NCBI RefSeq assembly: GCF_031202265.1
Contig: NZ_CP100604.1
Coordinates: forward strand, 5,624,501-5,688,500
Length of the DNA: 64,000 bases
Direction: 5' to 3'
Source: Bradyrhizobium sp. Ash2021
Lineage (GTDB): Bacteria > Pseudomonadota > Alphaproteobacteria > Rhizobiales > Xanthobacteraceae
The stretch's first letter is position 1. Every line of letters begins with the position of its first letter. Positions 8,232 to 16,538 of the stretch are shown here, piece by piece. A program made the translations under genes and the position numbers. The notes under the pieces were generated by a model. The model made no database searches and was not told the DNA's origin. It worked only from the letters and a program-made list of their open reading frames with translations.

Positions 8232-9050
8232 TCAATCCCATTTTGGCGCGAAGCCGTAATCGGTGAGCCGGCCGCCGGCGCTTCCCATCCCGGATATTTC
8301 GCGCATGTCCTGATCCGACAATTCGAAATCGAAGATGTCGATGTTCTCCGAGAGCCGTTCGAGCTTCGATGTCCGCGGTATCGCAGCAACATTTTGCTGC
8401 ACCAGCCAGCGCAGGCTTATCTGGGCCGCCGTCTTGCGGTAGCGGTCGCCGATCCGCGCCAGCGACCGGTCGCCTTTGATGCGGCCCTTCGCGATCGGGC
8501 TATAGGCGACCAGCGCCATGCCGTGACGCGCGCAGGCCTCCCTCACCCTGGTCTGGTCGAGATAGGGGTGATATTCGACCTGGTCGCACACCAGGGGCTC
8601 CGGACAGGCCGCGACCGCCTCCTCGATCAATGCCACGGTGAAGTTCGAAACGCCGATATGCCGCGCCAGCCCGAGCTGCTTGACCCGTGCCAGCGCTCCC
8701 AGCGTCTCCGGCAGCGGCACCTGCGGATTTGGCCAGTGCAGCAGCAACAGATCGACCTCGGTCAGGCGCAGCCGCGCCAGGCTCTCCTTGGCGGATCGCT
8801 CGAGATCGTTGGGCCTGAAATGGGTGGTCCAGACCTTGGTCGTGACGAAGAGGTCGCCGCGCTTCACGCCGGATGCGCGCAGCCCCTCGCCGACCTCGCG
8901 TTCATTCTCATAGACTTGTGCGGTATCGATGTGGCGATAGCCCAGTCGCAGCGCCTGCTCGACGATGCGCGCGCAGGTTCGCTCGCGCAGCTCCCAGGTG
9001 CCCAGCCCGATCGCCGGGATTTTTGCGCCGTTGGCTTCGACGAATTGCAT
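8232..9050 (-). CDS. Aldo/keto reductase (2,5-diketo-D-gluconate reductase-like)
   Basis: 272 residues, a complete TIM-barrel AKR. The catalytic tetrad is present: D42 and Y47 in GYRHIDTAQVYENE, K72 in TTKVW and H105 in LLLLHWPN. The signatures IGVSNFTVALIEEA and the C-terminal NADPH site (IPRTSKLERLSENIDIF) are intact. The enzyme reduces aldehydes or ketones with NADPH in the cytosol. The closest remembered group is DkgA/DkgB-type reductases, so methylglyoxal or keto-sugar reduction is plausible; the substrate is not determined. Monocistronic by spacing. Confidence 0.9.
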   Translation of the reverse strand: MQFVEANGAKIPAIGLGTWELRERTCARIVEQALRLGYRHIDTAQVYENEREVGEGLRASGVKRGDLFVTTKVWTTHFRPNDLERSAKESLARLRLTEVDLLLLHWPNPQVPLPETLGALARVKQLGLARHIGVSNFTVALIEEAVAACPEPLVCDQVEYHPYLDQTRVREACARHGMALVAYSPIAKGRIKGDRSLARIGDRYRKTAAQISLRWLVQQNVAAIPRTSKLERLSENIDIFDFELSDQDMREISGMGSAGGRLTDYGFAPKWD

Positions 9051-9214
9051 GCACGGGTACTCGTGAGGTCGATACCCATTATGGACTGCAGCGACTGGGC
9101 TGCCAACTCGTAGCGTTTTCGAGCGAAAGCCTGCCCCGCGCCTGGATAGCGGGTGGATCCCGGTTCGCGCCAGGAAAACCGGCGAGAAAACCGGCGAGCA
9201 AATGCGTCAGATAA

Positions 9215-9529
9215 TCAAGCCGGCGTTGGTTCCGTGGCCAGCGCGGCGAACACAGTGTCGGGCGAATGCGCGATCACGGCGAGCAAGGCCCGTGCCGGTC
9301 CGCGCGGCGCACGCTTGCCCTGCTCCCAGTTCCGGATCGTCTCCACGGGCACACCGAGGCGGGCGGCAAATTCAAGCTGGGTCAGGCGCGCGCGGCGGCG
9401 GAGGTCGCGAACTGCCGGCAGCGGCGCGGCTTCGGCAGGCGCGGGCGACATCGTCGGGGCGAGCGGAAACTCCTGCCCGTCGCGCAATTCGACGATCCGT
9501 CCATCCGCTTTCAACCGCAGGCGCTGCAT
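9215..9529 (-). CDS. XRE-family HTH regulator / antitoxin-like
   Basis: 104 residues. The C-terminal half is a helix-turn-helix (RRRARLTQLEFAARLGVPVE, then TIRNWEQGKRAPRGPARALL), as in HigA/MqsA-type antitoxins. The N-terminus MQRLRLKADGRIVELRDGQE is short and hydrophilic. The ATG at 9529 has GGGGA at good spacing; a TTG two codons upstream does not. No toxin gene is adjacent on either side, so it is either an orphan antitoxin or a general regulator. Confidence 0.75.
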   Translation of the reverse strand: MQRLRLKADGRIVELRDGQEFPLAPTMSPAPAEAAPLPAVRDLRRRARLTQLEFAARLGVPVETIRNWEQGKRAPRGPARALLAVIAHSPDTVFAALATEPTPA

Positions 9530-9643
9530 GATCAATCCCCGGCGGGAATCATCGGCGATGCGCCTTAAGGTCCGATTAATGATACGAGCCTCGCCCGTCC
9601 CCTCGCCTAGAGCGGGATGGCTTTATGTTGAATCAGCGCACCC

Positions 9644-9786
9644 GTCATCCCTGCGTAACGGCTTCGCCGTTATCGCTGGAGGTGCGAGCCCTGCGGTGCA
9701 CTTGCACCGCTGGGCGAGCCTCGAAGGATGGGCCACGGGCCGTACTCATCCTTCGAGGCGCGCAAGAGCGCGCACCTCAGGATGAC
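9644..9786. repeat. Palindromic repeat bounded by GTCAT/ATGAC (143 bp)
   Basis: Begins gtcatccctgcg and ends caggatgac. It contains the inner inverted repeat gcctcgaaggatg ... catccttcgaggc. It lies between the XRE gene and mgtE, which converge on neither side, and no coding is apparent in 9530-9819. It belongs with three other elements in this window that share the same five terminal bases. Confidence 0.6.
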
Positions 9787-9819
9787 GAGCGCTCCGCCCC
9801 GATCTAATGTCTCCTTCGC

Positions 9820-11256
9820 CTATCTCAGCCCGAACCACAGCGTTGCAATGCCGAGAAACGAGAAGAAGCCGACCACATCGGTGATCGTGGTGACGAAGGT
9901 GCCCGACGCCACCGCAGGGTCAGCGCGTACCCGCTCCAGTACCATCGGGATCAGAATGCCGCCGAGCGCACCGGCAACCAGGTTGCAAACGATCGCCATG
10001 CCAATCACGACGCCGAGGCCCGGGATCCTGAACCAGGCGACTGCCGCTATGCCGGTGATGACGGCGAAGGCGAGACCATTGACGAGGCCGACCATGGCCT
10101 CGCGCATCACCACGCGATAGGCATTGTTCGATCCGAGTTCGCGGGTGGCCAGTGCCCGCACCGCCACCGTCATGGTCTGGGTCGCGGCGTTGCCGCCCTG
10201 GCTCGCGACGATCGGCGCCAGCACCGCCAGCGCCACCATCTTCTCCAGTTGCCCTTCGAACAGGCCGAGAACCGAGGATGCCAGAAACGCAGTCGCGAGA
10301 TTGACCAGCAGCCAGTTGAAACGGCCGCGCGCGATGGTCCAGACGCTGTCGGACAATTCTTCGTCGCTGGTGACGCCGCCCAGCGCCTTCAAATCCTCGT
10401 CGGCCTCTTCCTCGATGACGTCGACGACGTCGTCGATGGTGATGACACCGACCAGCCGGTTGGTGGTATCGACGACGGGGGCGGCGACCAGATTATATTT
10501 GCCGAACATCCGCGCGACTTCTTCCTGGTCGTCCAGCACCGAGACGCGGCGGCGGTCTTCATCGACCAGTTCGGCGAGCGGCACCGGCCGGTGCGCGCGC
10601 AGCAGCGCGTCCAGCGAGACCGCGCCATGCCAATGCTTGTCGGCATCCACGGCGTAGATTTCATAGAACCGGGCCGGCAGGTCGGGGGTGTCGCGCATGT
10701 AGTCGATCGCCTGCCCCACGGTCCAGTCCGGCGGCACGGCGATGAACTCGGACTGCATGCGCCGGCCGGCGGAGTTTTCCGGATAAAGCAGGCTGCGTTC
10801 CAGCGCGTCGCGCTCGGACGGCGGCAGCTTTTCGAGGATCTCCTCCTGGTCCTCCTCGTCGAGACCTTCCAGCAGCTCGACGGCGTCGTCGGATTCCAGT
10901 TCGCGAACGCCCTCCGCGACCGTCTCCGGCTCGAGTTCCTCGAGGATTTCCTCGCGGACGCTGTCGTCGACCTCGTTCAGCGCCGAGAAGTCGAAATGCG
11001 TACCGGTCAATTCCACGAGTTTGACGCGGTCCTCGGGTTCGAGGGCCGCGATCAGGTCACCGAGGTCGGCCTCGTGAAGTTCCGCCACGACTTCACGCAA
11101 CAGTGGCTTGTCGGTCGCCTCGATGGCGCGTGTAATCTCTTCGGCAAATTCGTGACGGATCTGCCCCTCATCGTCCCGCATCGGGAAACTGTCGAGCACG
11201 GAAGGCTCCGCAGGTCGGGGAGCGGAGGGCTGGGCAACGTCGATATCCTCGGCCAT
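9820..11256 (-). CDS. mgtE: MgtE magnesium transporter
   Basis: 478 residues from the ATG at 11256 (MAEDIDVAQ); an ATG three codons upstream and a TTG at 11322 are alternatives. The domain order is that of MgtE: acidic N domain (LEELEPETVAEGVRELESDD, LLEGLDEEDQEEILEKLP), paired CBS domains (about 180-300, with VVDTTNRLVGVITIDDVVDV), plug helix, then five C-terminal transmembrane helices with APIVASQGGNAATQTM in the pore region. MgtE is a dimeric inner-membrane Mg2+ channel gated by Mg2+ bound to the acidic N/CBS domains. Divergent from the polysaccharide deacetylase pair. Confidence 0.93.
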   Translation of the reverse strand: MAEDIDVAQPSAPRPAEPSVLDSFPMRDDEGQIRHEFAEEITRAIEATDKPLLREVVAELHEADLGDLIAALEPEDRVKLVELTGTHFDFSALNEVDDSVREEILEELEPETVAEGVRELESDDAVELLEGLDEEDQEEILEKLPPSERDALERSLLYPENSAGRRMQSEFIAVPPDWTVGQAIDYMRDTPDLPARFYEIYAVDADKHWHGAVSLDALLRAHRPVPLAELVDEDRRRVSVLDDQEEVARMFGKYNLVAAPVVDTTNRLVGVITIDDVVDVIEEEADEDLKALGGVTSDEELSDSVWTIARGRFNWLLVNLATAFLASSVLGLFEGQLEKMVALAVLAPIVASQGGNAATQTMTVAVRALATRELGSNNAYRVVMREAMVGLVNGLAFAVITGIAAVAWFRIPGLGVVIGMAIVCNLVAGALGGILIPMVLERVRADPAVASGTFVTTITDVVGFFSFLGIATLWFGLR

Positions 11257-11387
11257 GCCGTGCATCACCGGTTTGACAGAATTGGAGAACTCGTCTGAGC
11301 TATCGCTGCACGCATTACCCAATCGGCAACGCCGAGCGCAATGCTAAATATGGCCAACCGCTGACGATCGGGAGTTTCACGAAGGCG

Positions 11388-12167
11388 TTGCTCGCGACCC
11401 TTGTTGCTTCGACGACCTGGATCGCGGCGGCGCAGGCAACCGAATGCCCGCGCAAGGATGCGCTCGGCACCTCACGCGTTCTCGCCGTCGATGCCGCTAC
11501 CTATCCGCGCGTCGGCCTGAAGAGCTTTCCGCAGACCCTGCCGCTCGGGGATCACGAGGTGGTGCTGACCTTCGATGATGGGCCGTGGCCCGCCACGACG
11601 CCCAAAGTGCTGGCGGCGCTGGCGCGTGAATGCGTGCTTGCCACATTCTTCCTGATCGGCAAGCCCGCCTCGGAGCACCCGGAATTGGTGCGAAAGATTG
11701 CGGCCGGAGGCCACACCATCGGGCACCATACCTGGACGCACCGCAGCCTGAAGCAGATCAAGCCGGGCGAGACGGAGGGGGAAATCGACCACGGCATTTC
11801 CGCGGTCGAAATGGCGCTCCATGGGGTCGCAACCACGACCCCGAGCACGCCGTTCTTCCGGTTTCCCGGCTTCGAGAGCACGCCGGCAACCCTCGACTTC
11901 CTGCAAAAGCGCGGCATCGTGGTCTTCGGCGCCGACCTCTGGGCCAGCGACTGGAATCCAATGACGCCGAAAGCGGAACTGAAGCTGATGACCGAGCGGC
12001 TCAAAACCGCCGGCAGGGGCATTATCCTGCTGCACGACCCCAAGGCGCAAACCGCGGCCATGCTGCCGGCTTTTCTGCGTTATTTGCACGAAAATCACTA
12101 TCGCGTGGTCCAGCTGGTTCCGGCCACCGCTAAGGCCGTCGCCGCCGGCGCGGAAATCGCGAAATAA
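11388..12167 (+). CDS. Polysaccharide deacetylase (NodB-like), first of tandem pair
   Basis: About 259 residues. NodB-homology motifs are in order: TFDDGP (motif 1), GHTIGHHTWTH (motif 2 metal His), FFRFPGF (motif 3), ASDWNP (motif 4) and IILLHD (motif 5). These Zn-dependent enzymes remove acetyl groups from amino sugars in peptidoglycan or exopolysaccharide. The N-terminus LLATLVASTTWIAAAQA is a signal peptide, so it is exported. The start is uncertain: only a TTG at 11388 is available, and the frame stays open upstream to 11277 without ATG or GTG. Followed 88 bp later by a paralogue. Confidence 0.8.
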   Translation: MLATLVASTTWIAAAQATECPRKDALGTSRVLAVDAATYPRVGLKSFPQTLPLGDHEVVLTFDDGPWPATTPKVLAALARECVLATFFLIGKPASEHPELVRKIAAGGHTIGHHTWTHRSLKQIKPGETEGEIDHGISAVEMALHGVATTTPSTPFFRFPGFESTPATLDFLQKRGIVVFGADLWASDWNPMTPKAELKLMTERLKTAGRGIILLHDPKAQTAAMLPAFLRYLHENHYRVVQLVPATAKAVAAGAEIAK

Positions 12168-12255
12168 GTGTGGAATTTGGACCATTAAGGCGGCATTCAT
12201 GGCGTCGTAGCTAATGATTTGAGTGCCGAATTAATTGGTAAGAAGCCGGGGTTCG

Positions 12256-13617
12256 ATGATCACCAGCGTATGTGCGGGAGTCCGGAAGCGGCCATGGGCC
12301 GCTTTGTGCCTTGGCACGTGCCTCAGCACATTCCTTGGCATGGTCGCCTGCGTCACGGCCCAGACCGCCTCGGCCGCCGACTGTCCCGGCCATCCCGACG
12401 CGCTCGGAACGTCGCGCACGCTGGTGGTCGATCCAAGGGAACATCCCAGGATCGGCACCATGCAATACGCCGAGACGCTGCCGCTGGAAGATCATGAGGT
12501 GGTGCTGACCTTCGACGACGGTCCGCTGCCGAAGTACAGCAACCAGATCCTGCAAATTCTCGCCGATCAATGCGTGAAGGCGACCTTCTTCACGATTGGA
12601 AGTCAGGCCAATGCCAGTCCGGGAGGCGTGCGCAAGGTCCGCGATGCCGGCCACACCGTCGCCACCCACACCCAGAACCATCCCTCCAACATGCATCGGC
12701 TGCCGATCGACCGCGCCAGTAAGGAGATCGACGACGGCATCGCCTCAGTCACGGCGGCACTTGCCGACGGAACCGCGCCCGCGCCGTTCTTTCGTATCCC
12801 GGGTCTCGCCCGCAACGCGGCGATCGAGGAATATGTGGCATCGAAGGGCATCCAGCTCTGGAGCGCCGATTTCCTGGCGGACGACTGGCGGCATGTCTCG
12901 CCGCAGCGCGTCTATGATCTCGCGATCCAGCGGCTGAAGGCCAAGGGAAAAGGCATTCTGCTGCTGCACGACATTCAACCGCGGACGGTCACCGCACTCC
13001 CCCGGATCCTGCATGAACTGAAAGCCCGCGGCTATCGCATCGTTCAAGTGGTCCCGGCGACACCGGAACGGCCGGCGACGCCGACCGAACCGCAGCAATG
13101 GCAGTTGCATCCGGCCGCGGAGACGGTGGCAATTTCGCGCTGGCCGAAAATTCCCACTTTCGTGTTTGCAGGGACCGACATGCTTCCCGCGCCCGCGCTG
13201 TCCAATCTGGATTGGCGCGACACCGACCTCGCCTATCGCACGCGGCTGATGCGCGCCGTGCCGTTGCCGCAGGAAGCGCTATGGCCGCGTCCATCGCAGC
13301 TCGCGCAAGCCAGTGCCGCGATCACGCTGCCCATTCCGGCCGCGAGCGTCTTCAAAATTCCGGAAACGACTCGTGTGACGATGCTGGCCGCTGCGCCGGC
13401 ACATCGCGTGGAACAGGCGGCTTCAACTCCGCGCGAGACGGAAGAACTCGCCAAGCCCGTTTCTGCCCGGTCGCGGGCCGCAGCATCCCGGCAGGCCGCG
13501 CGTTCCAAACATGCCGCGCACCAGGCCCCGCACGCGGGCCACGCCGCGCCCAAACACGCCGCGCAAGTAAAGAAGAACGGACGCTCGGTTCGTGTTGCCA
13601 GCCTGAAGAAGCGCTAG
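12256..13617 (+). CDS. Polysaccharide deacetylase with long C-terminal extension, second of tandem pair
   Basis: 453 residues from the ATG at 12256, preceded by a G-rich stretch. The signal peptide runs MITSVCAGVRKRPWAALCLG through TASAA. The NodB motifs are TFDDGP, VATHTQNHPSN, FFRIPGL, ADDWRH and ILLLHD. Beyond about residue 270 it carries an extension of about 180 residues absent from its neighbour: a hydrophobic/Pro-rich middle, then a basic Ala/His/Lys-rich tail (HAAHQAPHAGHAAPKHAAQ, VKKNGRSVRVASLKKR) that could bind an acidic polymer such as the cell wall. Likely a duplicate of the upstream gene that gained a binding tail. Tail-to-tail with the next gene, one base between stops. Confidence 0.85.
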   Translation: MITSVCAGVRKRPWAALCLGTCLSTFLGMVACVTAQTASAADCPGHPDALGTSRTLVVDPREHPRIGTMQYAETLPLEDHEVVLTFDDGPLPKYSNQILQILADQCVKATFFTIGSQANASPGGVRKVRDAGHTVATHTQNHPSNMHRLPIDRASKEIDDGIASVTAALADGTAPAPFFRIPGLARNAAIEEYVASKGIQLWSADFLADDWRHVSPQRVYDLAIQRLKAKGKGILLLHDIQPRTVTALPRILHELKARGYRIVQVVPATPERPATPTEPQQWQLHPAAETVAISRWPKIPTFVFAGTDMLPAPALSNLDWRDTDLAYRTRLMRAVPLPQEALWPRPSQLAQASAAITLPIPAASVFKIPETTRVTMLAAAPAHRVEQAASTPRETEELAKPVSARSRAAASRQAARSKHAAHQAPHAGHAAPKHAAQVKKNGRSVRVASLKKR

Positions 13618-13618
13618 A

Positions 13619-13993
13619 TCAATTCGTCACGATCTTGGCGATGCACAGCAGGATAACGAGGGCAAGGAACAGCAGGTCGATATATGACTTGATTTCCCCG
13701 GCATGGCGCAGCGCGCTGACGTCGGTGACGATCTGCCTGCGCGCGGCCGCCGCATTAGGTCCTTCCGCTGCCGCCAACGCCAGACGCCGCGCCTCGATCT
13801 CGAGCCGCTCGATGCGCTGGAAGAAATAAAACGACCGCAGGGCCGATGCGGCGTGCATCGCGGCATAGATCAGCACGAGGATCGAGACCACCACGCGCTG
13901 CTCGTATTTTTCCAGGAAGTTCAGGCTGAAATAAACCAGCGCCAGGAACACGAAGTTGGAGGCGAATCGATAGGCGTAGCTCAGGAACGTCAT
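13619..13993 (-). CDS. Hypothetical inner-membrane protein (124 aa)
   Basis: Not recognised. It has two N-terminal transmembrane segments (about 10-27 and 34-55), an amphipathic helical middle (FFQRIERLEIEARRLALAAA) and one C-terminal segment (SYIDLLFLALVILLCIAKIV). GGAG lies about eight bases before the ATG. Its stop is one base from the convergent deacetylase stop. A structural or regulatory membrane role is possible; nothing more can be said. Confidence 0.75.
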   Translation of the reverse strand: MTFLSYAYRFASNFVFLALVYFSLNFLEKYEQRVVVSILVLIYAAMHAASALRSFYFFQRIERLEIEARRLALAAAEGPNAAAARRQIVTDVSALRHAGEIKSYIDLLFLALVILLCIAKIVTN

Positions 13994-14201
13994 GCATGTG
14001 CTCCGGGTGATTCTGGAATGCCGAACGGCGGCCGCAAGACCGGAACCGCCGGCCGGTAAGTCCTACATCTGTCGGTTTACCCGAACGGTGTTACAGCAAG
14101 GCATCGACCTCGTCCGTTGCCCAAAAATCGCCCCCGCCATAGCGGACCAGCACATTTCGTTCCCCGAACCGGTCGGGGCGAACTCAAACCCAACGATTTT
14201 A

Positions 14202-14286
14202 TGGTGCGCTCGGAGGGACTCGAACCCCCACGATTTTACTCACTGCCACCTCAAGGCAGCGCGTCTACCAATTCCGCCACGAGCGC
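14202..14286 (-). tRNA. tRNA-Leu (anticodon GAG)
   Basis: The minus strand reads gcgctcgtggcggaattggt at the 5' end, a 7 bp acceptor stem GCGCTCG/CGAGCGC, the anticodon stem CTGCC/GGCAG enclosing ttgaggt (anticodon GAG), a long class II variable arm, the T-loop ggttcgagtccc and an encoded CCA. The length of 85 nt fits tRNA-Leu. The 3' flank (14160-14185 on the plus strand) has a GC-rich hairpin ccccgaaccggtcgggg that could end transcription. Confidence 0.95.
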
Positions 14287-14383
14287 TTGGGATACCGGCT
14301 GAAACCCATCGGGCTGCCGGATCGACGGCGCCGATGTAACAAATCAGGGGTGGAGGGACAAGGCGGATTTGCGACCGAATTAA

Positions 14384-14626
14384 CTACCTAACGCCCGGCA
14401 ATTTCGGCAGCATTTGCTTGACTTCGACCGCGATCCGGTTGCGATCGACCAGGACCACGCCGCTGGCGACGGGCAGGTTGTTGGCGAGGATCTTGACCTC
14501 GTCGGCCTCGGTGGCGTCCAGTTCGATGATGGCACCGCGGGAAAGCCGCATAACCTGGTGGATAGGCATGGTGGTGGTGCCGAGCACCACCATGAGATCG
14601 ACGCTGACTTTATCGAGGGTGGCCAC
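14384..14626 (-). CDS. FliN-like flagellar switch (SpoA/surface presentation domain) protein
   Basis: 80 residues starting with GTG (VATLDKVSVDLMVVLGTTTM), the only start after an in-frame stop. The whole protein is one SpoA (FliN C-terminal) domain: IHQVMRLSRGAIIELD, LANNLPVASGVVLVDRNRI, AVEVKQMLP. FliN forms the base of the flagellar C-ring and binds phosphorylated CheY. The usual Pro-rich N-terminal part is missing and no flagellar genes are adjacent, so this may be an orphan switch component. Divergent from lipB. Confidence 0.8.
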   Translation of the reverse strand: MATLDKVSVDLMVVLGTTTMPIHQVMRLSRGAIIELDATEADEVKILANNLPVASGVVLVDRNRIAVEVKQMLPKLPGVR

Positions 14627-14696
14627 TTCTGAACCGCCAAACCGGGACTAGATTGCTTAAGGATTTCACTTCACCTGACCACGTTATGGTTAGCCA

Positions 14697-15422
14697 ATGG
14701 TTAATGACCGCCAAAGCCTTGATTTGACGACCTTCGCGCGCCCGCTTGGCGGCGGCGACGTCGAATGGCGAATTTCGGCCGAGCCGGTGCCCTACCCCGA
14801 TTCCGTGGCGGCGATGGAAGCGCGGGTGGCCGACATCGCGGCCCAAAGGGCGAGCGAACTGGTGTGGCTATTGGAGCACCCGCCGCTCTTCACGTCCGGC
14901 ACCAGCGGCAAGGCCGGCGATCTGCTCGACCCCCGCTTTCCCCTGTTCGAGACCGGCCGCGGCGGCCAGCTCACCTATCACGGCCCCGGCCAGCGGGTCG
15001 CCTATGTGATGCTGGACCTGAAGCAGCGGCGGCCGGACGTGCGCGCCTACGTCGCGGGTCTGGAGGAATGGATCATCCGGACGCTGGCCGCCTTCAACGT
15101 GCGCGGCGAGCGCCGCGAGGACCGCGTCGGGGTCTGGGTCAAACGGCCGGACAAGGGTGCTGGTTACGAAGACAAGATTGCCGCGATCGGGGTGCGGTTG
15201 CGGCGCTGGGTCTCGTTCCACGGCATCGCCATCAATGTCGAGCCGGAACTTAAGCATTTTTCCGCGATCGTGCCCTGCGGCGTCGCCGACCCCCGCTATG
15301 GCGTCACCTCGCTGGTCGATCTCGGCCTTCCCGTGACGCTGGAAGACGTTGATGTCGCGCTGAGGCGGGCTTTTGAGGAGGTGTTCGGTCCGGTCAAGGC
15401 GCGCCTGCCGGAAGCGATCTAG
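14697..15422 (+). CDS. lipB: Octanoyl-[acyl carrier protein]:protein N-octanoyltransferase LipB
   Basis: 241 residues. The LipB signatures are [36 protein letters not shown] and the catalytic Cys in FSAIVPCGV; the Lys in the first part of the second motif is the partner catalytic residue. LipB moves octanoate from ACP to the lipoyl domains of 2-oxoacid dehydrogenases and GcvH, the first step of lipoate synthesis. The TAG stop at 15420-15422 is part of the CTAG target duplication of the following insertion sequence, so the element landed exactly on the stop and left the protein intact. Confidence 0.95.
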   Translation: MVNDRQSLDLTTFARPLGGGDVEWRISAEPVPYPDSVAAMEARVADIAAQRASELVWLLEHPPLFTSGTSGKAGDLLDPRFPLFETGRGGQLTYHGPGQRVAYVMLDLKQRRPDVRAYVAGLEEWIIRTLAAFNVRGERREDRVGVWVKRPDKGAGYEDKIAAIGVRLRRWVSFHGIAINVEPELKHFSAIVPCGVADPRYGVTSLVDLGLPVTLEDVDVALRRAFEEVFGPVKARLPEAI

Positions 15423-16366
15423 GTGTGGAGCCTCAACAGGTTGTCCTCGGTCAAGCCGAGGCGGCTGATGGGTGGTTTGGACTTTAGACTGCTGTGTGGT
15501 CGATGCCAGTTATATCGATGCAGCCAGATCGGCAGGTGCTGAGCCCGATGATCGGATGTGAGATAGGCTTGGGCATAGGCCCATTCGCGCAACGAGGTTT
15601 GGACGAAGCGCTCGGCCTTGCCGTTGGTTTTCGGCGTATAGGGCTTAGTGCGCAGGTGCTTGATTTTGAGCAGGCGCAATGCCTTAGGGTAACGACGGGA
15701 TCGGAAGCTAGTGCCGTTGTCGGTCATGACACGATAGACTTTGACGCCATGGGCCCTGAAGAAGCGCAACGCGTTAAAGAGAAAGCTCAGGCAGGATCGA
15801 CGTTTTTCATCGGGCAAGATTTCCGAATAGGCGACGCGGGAATGGTCGTCGATTGCCAGGTGCAGATATTCCCAACCGACCCTGCGGCTCTTGCTTTGGC
15901 GATCGCCGGTGATGCGGTGGCCGACTTGCTCGAAACGGCCCAGCTTTTTGATATCGATGTGGATGATCTCGCCGGGGTGTTCGCGCTCGTACCGGCGCAC
16001 CGGTTCGGCCGGCTCCAGTGCCGAGAGCTTGTTGATGCCGAGCCGCTGCAGGATGCGGCTGACGGTCGCCGGAGACACGCCGACCTCGACCGCGATCTGC
16101 TTGCCGGTGTAGCGCTGGCGGCGCAAGGCCTCAACCACGGCGCATGTGGCGGGCGCCGTTTGGCTTGGCAATGAAAGAGGCCTGGAGGAGCGGTCGCGCA
16201 AACCATCGACACCGCCTGCGCGGAACCGTTCGACCCATTTGGCGACGGTCTTTGGCGTGGTGTTGAACTGGCGCGCGGCGGCCGCTTTGCTCAGTCCCGC
16301 TGCCACACTCCGCACCATGGCCTCTCGACCTTTCGGCGTCAGGCGAGCATTCTTATGGCTGTTCAT
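15419..16366 (-). CDS. IS481-family transposase
   Basis: 315 residues from the ATG at 16366 ([15 protein letters not shown]), with GGAGAG upstream. An N-terminal winged HTH ([20 protein letters not shown]) and a second HTH ([18 protein letters not shown]) precede a DDE catalytic core: [25 protein letters not shown] and [15 protein letters not shown]. The last codons are LRLHT followed by TAG. That TAG is read from the CTAG target-site copy and not from the element itself. Confidence 0.92.
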   Translation of the reverse strand: MNSHKNARLTPKGREAMVRSVAAGLSKAAAARQFNTTPKTVAKWVERFRAGGVDGLRDRSSRPLSLPSQTAPATCAVVEALRRQRYTGKQIAVEVGVSPATVSRILQRLGINKLSALEPAEPVRRYEREHPGEIIHIDIKKLGRFEQVGHRITGDRQSKSRRVGWEYLHLAIDDHSRVAYSEILPDEKRRSCLSFLFNALRFFRAHGVKVYRVMTDNGTSFRSRRYPKALRLLKIKHLRTKPYTPKTNGKAERFVQTSLREWAYAQAYLTSDHRAQHLPIWLHRYNWHRPHSSLKSKPPISRLGLTEDNLLRLHT

Positions 16367-16450
16367 CTGGTCTCTCCGTGGAACACTGAAGCTTCGCAAC
16401 CTCAGCTTCCTCGGTTCGGACCAGATGGACAACCTCCTGAAAGCCCACAT
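15423..16450. mobile_element. IS481-family insertion sequence, complete, CTAG target duplication
   Basis: 1028 bp flanked by ctag at 15419-15422 and 16451-16454. The imperfect terminal inverted repeats are gtgtggagcctcaacaggtt on the left and the complement of aacctcctgaaagcccacat on the right, both continuing with ggttgtcc/ggacaacc. One transposase gene fills the element. Removing one ctag restores ...gcgatctaggccgtgaactc, i.e. an intact lipB 3' end. Confidence 0.88.
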
Positions 16451-16538
16451 CTAGGCCGTGAACTCATAATTTGCTGGATTGAGGCCGCGTCAGAGTCGGC
16501 TCTGCCCTGATAGCCGACGTGTTGCTGCATAGCAGCCC

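Noticed and set aside
10249..11298. 349-codon plus-strand frame opposite mgtE
   Set aside because: Shadow frame of the high-GC mgtE gene; composition rich in Asp/Val/Gly/Arg, no ribosome-binding site and no domain.
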